Source: Litorimonas sp965205225
Lineage (GTDB): Bacteria; Pseudomonadota; Alphaproteobacteria; Caulobacterales; Maricaulaceae
Direction of reading: 5' to 3'
NCBI GenBank assembly: GCA_965205225.1
Contig: CBDBFZ010000002.1
Coordinates: 62,001-126,000, forward strand
Length of the DNA: 64,000 bases
The notes under the pieces were generated by a model. That model was not told where the DNA came from. It saw only the letters and a list, made by a program, of their open reading frames with translations, and ran no database searches. Position 1 is the stretch's first letter, and each line of letters begins with the position of its first letter. This document shows, one piece after another, positions 47,343-57,721 of this stretch. Both the position numbers and the translations under genes were made by a program.

Positions 47343-50300
47343 TTAGAACTGGACGCGGGCCCCGACATAGAATTCCCGTCCGACGGGATCGGCAAGATCA
47401 GAGACTAGGCTGTAGTGAAGAGTTAACTTTTATTTTCTATAATGTTCCTTCATTTTGTCAGGAGCGCACATATGTCTGGTTATCAGGAACTTACGGATGA
47501 ACAATGGAGCCGTTTAAAGCCTTATTTGCCTTATGGGAGCACAGGGAAACCGGGTCGCAACGCCAATAACAGGCTTTTCATTGATGCTTTGTTGTGGATG
47601 GCCCGTTCGGGCGGGCGTTGGCGCGATTTACCCGAACGGTTCGGGCGTTTTGACAGTGTCAAACGGCGTTATTATCTCTGGGTTGAGGCCGGGGTTTTAG
47701 AAGATGTCTTTAAGGCCTTGCGCACTCACGCTGATCAAGAGTGGCTGATGATGGATGCCACAATTGTGCGGGCGCATGCCCAAGCGGCCGGGGCGCGGCA
47801 TAAAAAAGGGGGCCTGATGCCCACGCATTGGGGCGTTCCAGGGGGGGACGTTCCAAGGGCGGCCTGACGACAAAAATACATGGGCTGACAGATGCATTGG
47901 GTTTACCTCTGCGCCTGATAGCAACGGGCGGGCATTGTAGCGAAATGACGCAAGCCGCCGCCTTATTGGCAGGGTTTAAGGCGGATCATGTCTTGGCGGA
48001 TAAGGGCTATGATGGCCGGTGCGTTATAGACGCGGTGAATGAGAGCGGGGCTATGCCCGTTATTCCGTCCCGAAAAAATGCGCGCAAGCCAAGGCAAACT
48101 GATATGGCTTTGTATAAGGAACGTAATATTGTCGAGCGTTTCTTTGGCTATCTCAAACAGTTCCGGCGTGTGGCTACGCGATATGACAAGCATATCCAAA
48201 ACTATATGGGCTTCGTCTATATCGCAGCTATCAAAATCTGGCTCAAATGATTAATTCTTCTCTACGACCTAGGTTACGCGACGAACCGCTATCCAGGCCA
48301 CTCGGCAGGAAGGCACCGTAATTATCGAAGATATTATTGACGCCGCCATAAACCCTGTACTGATCGTCACCGCCAAAGGTGTAACTGACATAGACACGGT
48401 GGAAAATCTCATTACCGGTCTGGAAGAAGCGCTCATCCAGTTGCGTAGGATCGTTGACAAGATCATCGACCCCGCCCTCTTCAAAGATCATCGTATAGCG
48501 CAGGCGAAGACCATCATTGCGCCAACCAAAGGACACTCTGAATTCATTCTGGGCTGTGCCAATCTCTCCAAGGCTTGTGGTGGTCAGATCAACGCCGCCA
48601 ATCGCAGAGAAGGTGACCTGGTCCTTGAAATAATGCGAGTAACGCAGATCGAGATCCCAAAGGCCCGGCAATTGCTCGATCTCGAAATTATAATCGAGAG
48701 ACGCATCAATTCCCTCGACGAGTTCATTATTGAGGTTTTCCTGGAAGTTGATCACCTCTGTGACCGCCCCATCGACCGGGTTCCGCGTGATGACGTCGCA
48801 GAACTTGTTGTTCGGGAAGTCCATTGAGGAATAGCAGAGATCAACCGTATCCTGCGTACTCACCGATGTGATCGCATCGTCAATGTCGATCCGGTAATAG
48901 TCGATGATCAGTGTCAAACCCTCAATGGCGTTCGGCTGAATAATTGCGCCGACTGTGAACGTATCCGCTGTCTCTTCCTGCAAGTTCAGGTTACCGGCAT
49001 TCGGTCCCTGAACGGCACCCGGCGCATCAAAGGCTTCGGCAACGCCATTCACGATATTGTCCGGATTGGCAAAATAGGCCTGAATGCCAGCTTCAGTGAG
49101 ACAGTTCGCCGTTACCACATCAATATCCGCGTTTTCACCGCCCGTGCCTGTCGGCTGATCAATCCCTGTGCCGTTTGGCAGCAAACCTTCGCACGGATCG
49201 TCCAATCCATCCGAGTCAGGTCGCGGAAGCGAGAAAAACTCGGTTAGATTTGGTGCGCGCTGAGAGCGCGAATATTGCGCCCGCAGACCAAATTGCGGAT
49301 CTGGCCGCCAGACACCGCCGAGATTGTAACTCGTGATTGTCCCGACTGTTGTATAATCACCGACCCGGGCCGCTGTCTGCAAGGTCAGTGTGTCCGTCAG
49401 CGGAATATCCAGTTCAACAAAGCCTTCAAACACGTCGAAGCTGGCCTGAAGACCCGGGAAGGTCGCGAGCGTTGTGACATCGACGTCAGCCGTGGTTGGG
49501 TCCCCGTCGATCCCGCCAACAAGGTCGCCGTCCAGATCCCCGAATGTGGCTTGTTCTTCGCGGCGATACTCAACACCGACGACCCCTTGAATCTGACGTC
49601 CGCGGAAATCAACCAGGTCGCCGATAATATAACCGCCTGCGGAGTACTGGTCTCGGGTCTGTGAACCGAAACCGTTATACCGGATATAATCGGCAGCGGT
49701 CACCGTAATCAAGCCTTCCCCAAACGGATTGAGCGGAACACAACCTGCGGCGCGTGCCCCAGCATCCTGACACTGAAACCCGCCATTGCCGTCAGATTCA
49801 ATATCCAAAGCGAACTGCGCGTTTTGGATATTATACTCATTCGGGTTTTGTTGCTTTTGTTCAAAATGGCCATACGTGCCGTAGATTTCCCAGTCATGGC
49901 CGCTGGCGAACTGACCCGTTAGATCCCTCATTAACCGGATTGTCTGACGATCATTGATCCGCTGTTGCTCGCCAAGTTCAACGAGACGCCGCGCAAATGA
50001 CACTGCCCGAGCGGGTTTCCTCCACCTCCGGCGGAATGAATGGATGGCTGCTGGAAATATTGCCGAGCGCCTGTCCATCGCCAAACGCGTCAGAATTGTT
50101 GAGCGTCTCAAAGTCGCCGGCGGTCACCGTGTCGACTTCATTGTAAAGCGCGAGAAGCGAGCCTTTGACCAAGTCTGTAAATTCAAATTCGCCGTAACCA
50201 CCCAGATTGATGATCTCTCGCGATCCAATCAATGTCCTGCCTTCGCGGAAATTATAGCCATCTACATCGGAGAAAAAATCGGAATTCCCTGTCCGGTCCG

Positions 50301-51226
50301 ATGGTTGAAGCGAACGGTCATTGAACCCATTGGCCATCTACAAACCAGGCGTCACCGCTTTCAAAGGCCCCGCCCGGTGTCGATGAACTATTATTCCCAA
50401 GAAAACAGTGGAAGTCATTCCCAGCAGGCTCTGGCAGGCAACCCGGCTGATTGGGTTGGTCGGCAAACCTGTCATTTGACGAGAAGGATGGATCATCGAA
50501 ACTGATCGCTGCAATTGAGAGCGGACGCGACGAATCTGCCCGGATCATGTTCCGATCCTCATAATCGGCGGCAATCATGAAATAGCCCCGCCCCCCAGAA
50601 AAATCCTTGCCATATTTGGTTTCGACCTGCCACTCTTCGCCCCCTGACGCTTCGGGCGTCAAGAACCGGCCATCAATCTCGCCGTCCTGGAAATCATCTT
50701 CGATTAGGAAGTTAGCAACACCCGCAATCGCATCAGAGCCATAAATAGCCGAGGCGCCGCCCGTTGTGATCTCAGCCCGTTCAACCAGACCGGCAGGAAT
50801 GGACGACAGGCTAACCCGGTCAGAGTTGCCGGAATTCGAAACAGCTCGTTTACCGTTGATGAGAACCAGGGTCCGGTCATCGCCCAGGCGACGCAGGCTG
50901 ATCGTCGACAATCCTGAGGTCTGGATCAGATTGTTCGATGACTGCGGAGAAATACTTTCCGATACACCTGGAATTTCGACCAGAGCTTCGGCCAGATCAG
51001 TCGTTCCAACTTCGTCAAACGCCTGATTGTCGAACACCTGTAGCGGAACCGCAGAATTGGCATTACTGTCTCGTCGAATCCGCGACCCTGTCACAACGAC
51101 TTCGTCTTCTTGGGCACTGGCAGTCGAACTCGCCGTGTTATCGACCTGTGCGTAGGCAGGCCCTGCTGCCAACCCGACAATTAGAGCCAGCGCTGTGCTC
51201 CCATTCAATATGGTTGATGTCTTCAT
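47343..51226 (-). pseudogene. TonB-dependent receptor, two frameshifts and an IS
   Basis: This is an outer-membrane receptor of about 1000 residues for TonB-driven uptake of an unknown substrate. The start at 51226 gives a signal peptide (ALALIVGLAAGPAYAQ) and then the TonB box region EDEVVVTGSRIRRDSN. The plug domain (DRTLVLINGKRAV, then ITTGGASAIYGSDAIAGVAN) follows. The style is that of the large receptors of alphaproteobacteria. The frame breaks near 50325 and 49995-50003. The barrel then runs to SGLDSGSSRNL at 48269, where an ISB copy interrupts it. Removing the IS and one CTAG restores the final strand DPVGREFYVGARVQF and stop. With three lesions the gene is almost certainly dead. Confidence 0.88.
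47409..48268 (+). mobile_element. ISB copy (IS5 family, IS427-like) inside the TonB receptor gene
   Basis: The element is 860 bp with CTAG duplications at 47405-47408 and 48269-48272. The inverted ends are GCTGTAGTGAAGAGTTAAC and GTCGTAGAGAAGAATTAATC. The transposase is in two frames: orf1 at 47475-47867 (MSGYQELTDEQWSRLKPYLP) and orf2 ending at 48250 (GLTTKIHGLTDALGLPLRLI). A 15-bp insertion near the overlap (about 47838-47852) is absent from the 845-bp copies. The A6G5 run near 47800 could allow slippage between frames. Confidence 0.92.
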
Positions 51227-51312
51227 CTCGGCTCTCCCGACTAGCACTTCGGAGGCCAAACAACGGCTAATATGGTGCTGAGCAGACTCGTTCAGGTTGC
51301 AACTCATCTAGT

Positions 51313-51690
51313 TCAAAAAACAATAATGTTGATGACGGTTTGTGCCTTTGCGATGCTGGTGAACCATTCCGCATTGAGAACTTCATTGCGCAGCGTGCCG
51401 TTGAAGCGCTCATTATATCCGTTCTCCCAAGGTGAGCCAAGATAGAGCTGGATCGGCTTAATATCGACCTTGCGAAGCCAAAGCTGCATGCCGGTAGCGA
51501 TAAACTCAGAACCATTATCTGACCTTATATAGTCTGGTTTTCCATGTTTGAGCAGAAGTGGGTACAGAACTTCCAACACATCCGCCGAGCCCATTCGGGG
51601 CTTCACCTCAACACAGAGAGCCTGACGGGTATATTCATCCAGAACCGTCAACATCTTGTAAGGCCGACCAGAACTGAGCTTATCGTGACC
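51313..51690 (-). pseudogene. IS3-type integrase-core transposase fragment
   Basis: The minus strand reads GRPYKMLTVLDEYTRQALCV (first Asp), YIRSDNGSEFIATGMQLWLR (second Asp) and SPWENGYNERFNGTLRNEVL (Glu). All three catalytic residues are present, but both ends of the element are missing and the frame runs off near AKAQTVINIIVF. A stop at 51704 in the upstream part separates it from an IS5-type start. Confidence 0.85.
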
Positions 51691-51749
51691 GAAGTCGACA
51701 CCCTAGATGTGATGACGATATAATAGCCAAAGGCGTATGACAGAACTAT

Positions 51750-51850
51750 CCCTGTGATAGAGACGTCTTCCGTTTCTTGTGACGCTTCGAAATCTGAAGC
51801 AAGGCCTTCAAAATGCGCCACTCTGTTTCGCTCAGATCACCTCGGCTCAA
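51750..51850 (-). pseudogene. N-terminal fragment of an IS5-family transposase
   Basis: From the TTG at 51850, LSRGDLSETEWRILKALLQI is the typical start of IS427/IS1031-group transposases. It runs for about 30 residues and then ends at a stop. It is followed by unrelated IS3 material. Confidence 0.65.
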
Positions 51851-52044
51851 GCTTACCTCCCAAAGCCAATCTTGAATCAAGCAGGCAGTCTCGCGTCAAA
51901 CAATTTGTCCACGCCGCCTAGTAACTCAATTTTGATATTTTAGCTTGAAAAAATTTGTATCAGTTGATAGGTTTTTGCAATGAGTTGAGCCTCGCAAAGC
52001 AAAATGCGTAGAAGTACTTTTAGATATAGATAGGCATTAAGCCA

Positions 52045-54381
52045 ATGAGTAGTTTCGAAGATGATTGTATATGGGTCAGAGATCTTGATGACTACATATA
52101 CCTTTCCAATCTTGGTGCAGACTATGCCCGTGAAAAAGAGGAAGAAAAACGACAAGTAGAACTTTGTAATATTCAAGCAGAATTTGATATTCAAGCAGAA
52201 CTTGATAATATTGGCGAAATCTTTCTATTGAATAACAAAGCCCTCTCGTTTCATTTATTGTATGAAAGAGGAATCGATCCATATGAGTGGGATTGGGCAA
52301 TTCGCCAAGCCGAGAGAAGACTCCGCCTGCCTCTTTCTGATGAGAAACTCGAACAGGCTTTGTTACGAGCATTCCTGTCTCTTGGGCGCCCCTATGCAAT
52401 AGCTCGCTATGCGAGTTGGGAAAAAGTGCCCTATCTCTCCGCGCAAACTGCTAGCCTCCCTTTGGGCCTTAGGGCGCTTTTATTCCAATATTTGAGCGGG
52501 CAAAACTGTCACCTGCCTCATCAACATAGCAACCTAATAAGAAGTGCGCTTGAAAAGGCAACGAAGACCCCGGACATTACTGCCTACAACCGTACGGGCA
52601 TGGTTCAGTCGCTAATTCACCATATAGCGCAAGAGACGAAAGGACGCGGCTGGGTAGACTGTCTTGACCGAGAAGCTACTCGGATAATGCTGTCGTTGAC
52701 TAGGTCGTAGAGAAGAATTAATCATTTGAGCCAGATTTTGATAGCTGCGATATAGACGAAGCCCATATAGTTTTGGATATGCTTGTCATAGCGCGTAGCC
52801 ACACGCCGGAACTGTTTGAGATAGCCAAAGAAACGCTCGACAATATTACGTTCCTTATACAAAGCCATATCAGTTTGCCTTGGCTTGCGCGCATTTTTTC
52901 GGGACGGAATAACGGGCATAGCCCCGCTCTCATTCACCGCGTCTATAACGCACCGGCCATCATAGCCCTTATCCGCCAAGACATGATCCGCCTCAAACCC
53001 TGCCAATAAGGCGGCGGCTTGCGTCATTTCGCTACAGTGCCCGCCCGTTGCTATCAGGCGCAGAGGTAAACCCAATGCATCTGTCAGCCCATGTATTTTT
53101 GTCGTCAGGCCGCCCTTGGAACGCCCCAATGCATGGGCATCAGGCCCCCTTTTTTATGCCGCGCCCCGGCCGATTGGGCATGCGCCCGCACAATTGTGGC
53201 ATCCATCATCAGCCACTCTTGATCAGCGTGGGTGCGCAAGGCCTTAAAGACATCTTCTAAAACCCCGGCCTCAACCCAGAGATAATAACGCCGTTTGACA
53301 CTGTCAAAACGCCCGAACCGTTCGGGTAAATCGCGCCAACGCCCGCCCGAACGGGCCATCCACAACAAAGCATCAATGAAAAGCCTGTTATTGGCGTTGC
53401 GACCCGGTTTCCCCGTGCTCCCATAAGGCAAATAAGGCTTTAAACGGCTCCATTGTTCATCCGTAAGTTCCTGATAACCAGACATATGTGCGCTCCTGAC
53501 AAAATGAAGGAACATTATAGAAAATAAAAGTTAACTCTTCACTACAGCCTAGGCTGTATTTCTCTGTTCTCGAGATCAAATTTGATACGTTTGCCGATAT
53601 GTCAGAACTTTGTGCCAGATATGCAGAGAGGAGAGAGGCTGAAAAACACTCGACTAGCCCAAGTCCACCGACAAAACAAAAATATATTCGCAACTGGCGA
53701 ATGCGTCACCTCCGACCGCTCACCGATTTTTTTCCATTCGCAATCCGCTATGGACTTGAGCGCGGCATCAGACATGTCGAGTTGAATAAAGCGCTGACTA
53801 AAGAAATTGCTGTGAATGAGTTGGCACTCGCCCAATGCGAGATATTTCTCATGCGTGAGAAAAGAAAAAAACCGTCTGGAGATATGTTAAAAACTAAACC
53901 ACAACCAACAAAGAAAACAGAAAAAGAAATTAAAGAAGCCTCAGAAAATGAAAAACCTGCAAAACGTCAAAGAAGGTTTGGACGTGGAAATAACAGACGA
54001 CCTGGAATTGATCCACTTGACAGAAACCGGTTCAAATTAGATCAAAAGCTTCCTTTTGCTAAAGATAAAAATACAAAACCTACTGAACAAGTTGAAAATT
54101 TTATTGCTAATAAAATTGAAGAAACTGAATTATTAGATGAAAGTTTTACTCAAGATGAAAGACCTATAGAAGAAATTGAAAAAGAAAAGAATGCTAACCA
54201 AGAAAATATTTCCTCTAACAACAGTAGCGTGGATAGCAGGAATGATGGTTCTAGTGTTGACAATAATAGAATTGATACATCTCTTGATAATCAAATAGAA
54301 GAAGCTGTTACTTCTGTTTCTTCTCTCTCTGATCTTGGTGAACTTATTCCTGGTAATGAACCACAGAAAGATACTACTTGA
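52045..54381 (+). pseudogene. Unknown 495-residue partner protein of the polymerase, split by ISB
   Basis: Without the IS and one CTAG, 52045-52703 joins in frame to 53553-54381 (TRLYFSVLEIKFDTFADMSE across the junction), giving 495 residues. Residues 1 to about 320 look mainly helical, with an acidic start (MSSFEDDCIWVRDLDDYIYL), a near-repeat AEFDIQAELDNI, and RYASWEKVPYLS. From about residue 324 the sequence is very Lys/Glu/Asn/Ser-rich and probably disordered, with a basic patch AKRQRRFGRGNNRRPG, and its DNA is much more A/T-rich than the surroundings. No signal or membrane segment is visible. The gene lies about 90 bp before a family-B polymerase gene. In protein-primed replicons the terminal-protein gene often precedes the polymerase gene, so a priming role is possible but unproven. 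I recognise no family. Confidence 0.65.
52704..53548 (-). mobile_element. ISB copy (IS5 family, IS427-like), apparently intact
   Basis: The element is 845 bp with perfect CTAG duplications at 52700-52703 and 53549-53552. orf1 (53105-53482 from MSGYQELTDEQ) and orf2 (52722-53129) overlap. The A6G5 run near 53150 lies before the overlap and is where a -1 shift would fuse them into the full DDE transposase. Of the three full-length copies this one has no visible lesion and is the best candidate for an active element. Confidence 0.92.
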
Positions 54382-54473
54382 GTATGGTGATGCAGGCAAT
54401 CGTCCGATGAGACGCAACAATCTCTAAAATATACCGATATCATGGTCCGGCGGAGGACGTCAATTCATCAGAG

Positions 54474-57400
54474 GTGATTCTCCTTCGAAAGCGCAAGCGC
54501 GGGGAAGCGATACCAATCCACTTTATTGCATCAGATGAAACGACGATTACCGATGCGGATGGAACTTGGCCTATAGAAAATTTTCGGGATATGGGACAAC
54601 AGTCTTTCGTTACTTTGACCAGACGTGAATCTGACAACATAGCGCTCACCAATCCTGGGGCACGGCCACCAAGAGTACTGGAACATGATTACCCTTGGTT
54701 ACCAAAGCGGGCTTACGTTCCCAACTCGGCTATTGGTTATGAGGCTCTAATGCAGATTAATCGACAATATGGTTCACTTTTTTCCTCGGCGGCCGCTTTT
54801 TGCGATGAAAAATGGAACACTATATGCAATTCTATAAGACGCAAAACTCCACTTGATTCACGTTTTTACTTTGCATGGCACCTGCCAATTCAGAACGTAT
54901 TTGTACTCGAGGAAAGGCGTGTAGATCGTTGCGTTATCGCACTGGACATAAATGCAATGTATTCCGCTTGTATGCAGCAGAAAATCCCCAAAACTTCCGC
55001 ACTAAGACACTTGGCACTCAATCGAAACTACCAGTCTGACGAAAAGCTTGCCGCAGGTCTATATCGTTGCCGCTTGAGCAAGCCGTCTACAAAATTCTTA
55101 AAAGAACACAATCCGTTTCGGATCTTCTTTTGTGGGCGACGACTTCAGGCTTGCCTTAGCGAGCCAGTGGAAGTCGACTTGAACGAGTTCGAGATCAGCT
55201 ATTATGCGCATCATTTCGATCAAATTCATCTTATTGATGCTGTGATTTCCGATAAAACTGTACCGCATCCGTTAGCTAAAGAAGCGAAGAGAATTTTTGC
55301 TCGCCGTTTATCGTATCGTAGCCACGGCAACAAACCGCTTGCTGCCCGCGAGAAATTTGGAGGCCTCTAAGAACCGTACATTTTGTGGTATGATCTGATT
55401 TACTGGTTGTGGGAGGATTTTATGATGCACGCGCCTGGATTGTTTGACTTGTCGGATCATCTTGCTCGCTTATCGGCGACAGGTGATTCGCTTGAAGCGC
55501 TGGAGCGTCATGTGGACTTTGAGGCTTTCCGAACTGTTCTGATGGAAGCCCTCGGTTATGGTGTTCGCGCCAAGGGCGGTCGGCCACCCTATGATCCGGT
55601 CACGATGTTCAAGGTGCTTGTTCTGGCGTCGATGCACAATCTGAGTGATGAAGGGATGGAATTTCTGATCCGGGATCGTTTAAGTTGGTTGCGGTTTCTG
55701 AGGTTTCAGATCGGTGAACCGACCCCGGACCAAAAGACGATTTGGCTGTTGCGTGAAAAGCTGACCCAGGAAAAGCTGACCCAGTCTGGTGCTTTCAAAT
55801 CTCTGTTTGCCGCTTTTGAAGAGCAACTCTGCAAGCGCGGCTACAAACCCACGGGAGGTCAGATCGTGGATGCCACTTTGGTGTCAGCGCCGCGCCAACG
55901 GATGAGGAAAGAAGAGAAAGAGCGGGCCAGGGCGGGTGAAAGCGCGTCCGCTATCTGGCGCGGGCGATCCTGCCAGGGCCGCACAGAAAGACACCGACGC
56001 ACGAGCGGTGGTCAGCTATTCCAGGGCGCGAAAGACCGCAGAAGGGGAACAGGACGCAGGCCTTGTCGACATTTCCATCCCTCACTTTGGGTACAAGAAC
56101 CATATCAGTATTGACCGGAAATGGCGCTTTGTCCGGGGAGAGACCTGCACCCATGCGGCCCGCTATGATGGGCACGAACTGGCATCGGTTCTGGATGCCA
56201 CCAACAGCTCAAAGTCTGTTTGGGCGGATACAGCTTATCGCTCAGCCAGAAACGAAGCCTGGCTGAAAGCGCAGGGCTATCGTTCAAATATCCATCGAAA
56301 GAAGCCCCGCGGTAAACCGATGGCAAAGCACATTCGGCGCGGCAATGCGACCCGCTCCTCCATCCGTGCCTGTGTTGAACATGTCTTCGGATATGAGAAA
56401 GGGCCGATGGCGATCACGATCCGCTCAATCGGCCAGGCGCTCAATCGGCCAGAGCCGCTGGCCGGATCACCATGGCCAAGCTAAGCTACAACTTCCGCCG
56501 CCTCGTTTTCCATGAGCGACGACAACCCATAGCCTGATTCTGTTCAAAATCCGGATCCCCCCGCTTATGCAGGCCTAAATCATGCCAAAATACGCCTGTG
56601 GACACGCATTCGTCACTCTATGAAGCCTGACCTGAGAGCCGACTATAAAATTCGCCTCTATACTGGCCCAAAAAACCCGTTCTTCGAGGTGTCCATTTTT
56701 AGCGACGTTAATATCTTCGTGCGCAAATAGGCCTAAAAGATTGAAACGCACATTTCCCAATCGCTTAGAGGCTATGAAATATTTAAAAAGGACTCACGGT
56801 ATATATCCAGCAATGGACGAACCCGATGTCGCAACTGACATGTGGCTGTGGCACGGCAAAGGCGCGAAAATGTCAGTCGCACCCAACGGCACCAACGTTG
56901 ATATACCTGATGTTGGCGACAACTCTTCATGTTTCATGCTAGGACAGCGTATTGTAGCGAAAGGCCGCATCCATCTGCTTGAATTGATGGAACGTGTACT
57001 CTCAAGCGGGACGGATATACAAATTTGTTATGTGAATATTGATTCCATTCATGTCTCGATTCCAAAAAATCAACTCGATGGAGTTATGAAAAATCTCAAT
57101 GCGGAGGCGTCGAGCGCTATGGGGGCTTTTAAGATTGAGGCCATAACGCCCCATGGGCTTTGGTTAGAGCCAGGGCGTTATTGGCTTTATTCTAATAAGG
57201 TAGAAAAGTTTAAAAACCGTAGTATCAGCGATGGGATCCGTCCTTTTAAGGATCAATCCTTCCACGTCATAAGCCGCCAAATTGGTAATCTTCATATTCC
57301 AATCAGGACGTCACTCCGGATGGACAAATCAATGTCAGACTTGCGGACGCTAGACTTCGACTCAGAAAGTCGAAATGGCCTTGTTCGACAGCATCTCATC

Positions 57401-57514
57401 AAGCGTAACTTAGCAACGACATACTCAGAGACTCTGGGGATGCTTGAATTGAATCGAAATAATTCAACACAAAAGCGTATAGAGGCATTTGAGAGGCTCA
57501 AGAATTCACTTTGA
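54474..57514 (+). pseudogene. Divergent protein-primed-type family B DNA polymerase, split by ISA copy 6
   Basis: Without the IS and one ATTT, the frame is continuous and gives 566 residues. Family B palm motifs are visible. Motif A is VIALDINAMYSACMQQKIP with D158 and Y163. A segment LGQRIVAKGRIHLLELMERV near 380 matches the (T)AxAR helix of DNA_pol_B_2-type polymerases. Motif C is CYVNIDSIHVSI with Y406, N408 and D410. After it, GLWLEPGRYWLYSNKVEKFK fits the palm/thumb strand. Motif B is poorly kept: K294 is followed by FLATLISSCAN, with no NSxYG. No DxE exonuclease motif is seen in the N-terminal 150 residues. GTG at 54474 is the first possible start, but the frame is open from 54411, so the true start is uncertain. 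The IS makes the gene inactive as it stands. Function is unknown. Confidence 0.72.
55359..56694 (+). mobile_element. ISA copy 6 (IS5 family), defective, inside the polymerase gene
   Basis: The element is 1336 bp with ATTT duplications at 55355-55358 and 56695-56698. The transposase has the same lesions as copies 3 and 4 (SAIWRGRSCQG frameshift near 55958 and a duplication near 56430-56450), plus the 15-bp duplication. Because it has clean duplications, it inserted here after becoming defective or was carried here by another copy's transposase. Confidence 0.92.
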
Positions 57515-57516
57515 AA

Positions 57517-57544
57517 ATTTTGCCCCTCTGCCACGGGGCAAAAT
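57517..57544. terminator. Perfect 10-bp hairpin just after the polymerase stop
   Basis: ATTTTGCCCC at 57517-57526 pairs perfectly with GGGGCAAAAT at 57535-57544 around an 8-base loop. It starts three bases after the stop codon. The AAAAT tail makes it a plausible terminator for the minus strand and a possible one for the plus strand. Confidence 0.6.
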
Positions 57545-57580
57545 CCAGGTTCACACTTCATGACCAGTTACTCGCGAAGC

Positions 57581-57714
57581 GCGCCTCTATTGTGCGAGGG
57601 CGCCTCTATTGTGCGAGGGCGCCTCTATGGGGCGAGTTCTGAAAGAACCCACTTACCTGCGGAGCAGGCCTCTCTGGAGCGAGGACGCCCCTCTGGGGCG
57701 AGTTCTGAAAGAAC
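57581..57714 (+). repeat. Array of five short hairpin-forming tandem repeats
   Basis: Units of 18-19 bp follow one another. GCGCCTCTATTGTGCGAGG occurs twice exactly (57581-57599 and 57600-57618). A variant GCGCCTCTATGGGGCGAG (57619-57636) runs into GTTCTGAAAGAAC (57636-57648). After a 17-base spacer come AGGCCTCTCTGGAGCGAGG (57666-57684) and ACGCCCCTCTGGGGCGAG (57685-57702), again running into GTTCTGAAAGAAC (57702-57714). Most units contain CCTC...GAG(G), able to form a small stem, and GTTCTGAAAGAAC is itself a 5-bp stem with a GAA loop. It lies directly downstream of the polymerase gene. Confidence 0.85.
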
Positions 57715-57721
57715 ACTAACC

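Noticed and set aside
47077..47346. Plus-strand gene before the TonB receptor end
   Set aside because: The frame overlaps the receptor terminator, has no ribosome site or recognisable protein features.
54945..57046. Reverse transcriptase of a retron or DRT type
   Set aside because: There is no YxDD motif. The DINAMYSA and YVNIDSIH motifs and the AxxR helix fit family-B DNA polymerase.
57581..57714. CRISPR-like array downstream of the polymerase gene
   Set aside because: Units are 18-19 bp with no unique spacers between them and no cas genes nearby; it is a tandem hairpin array.
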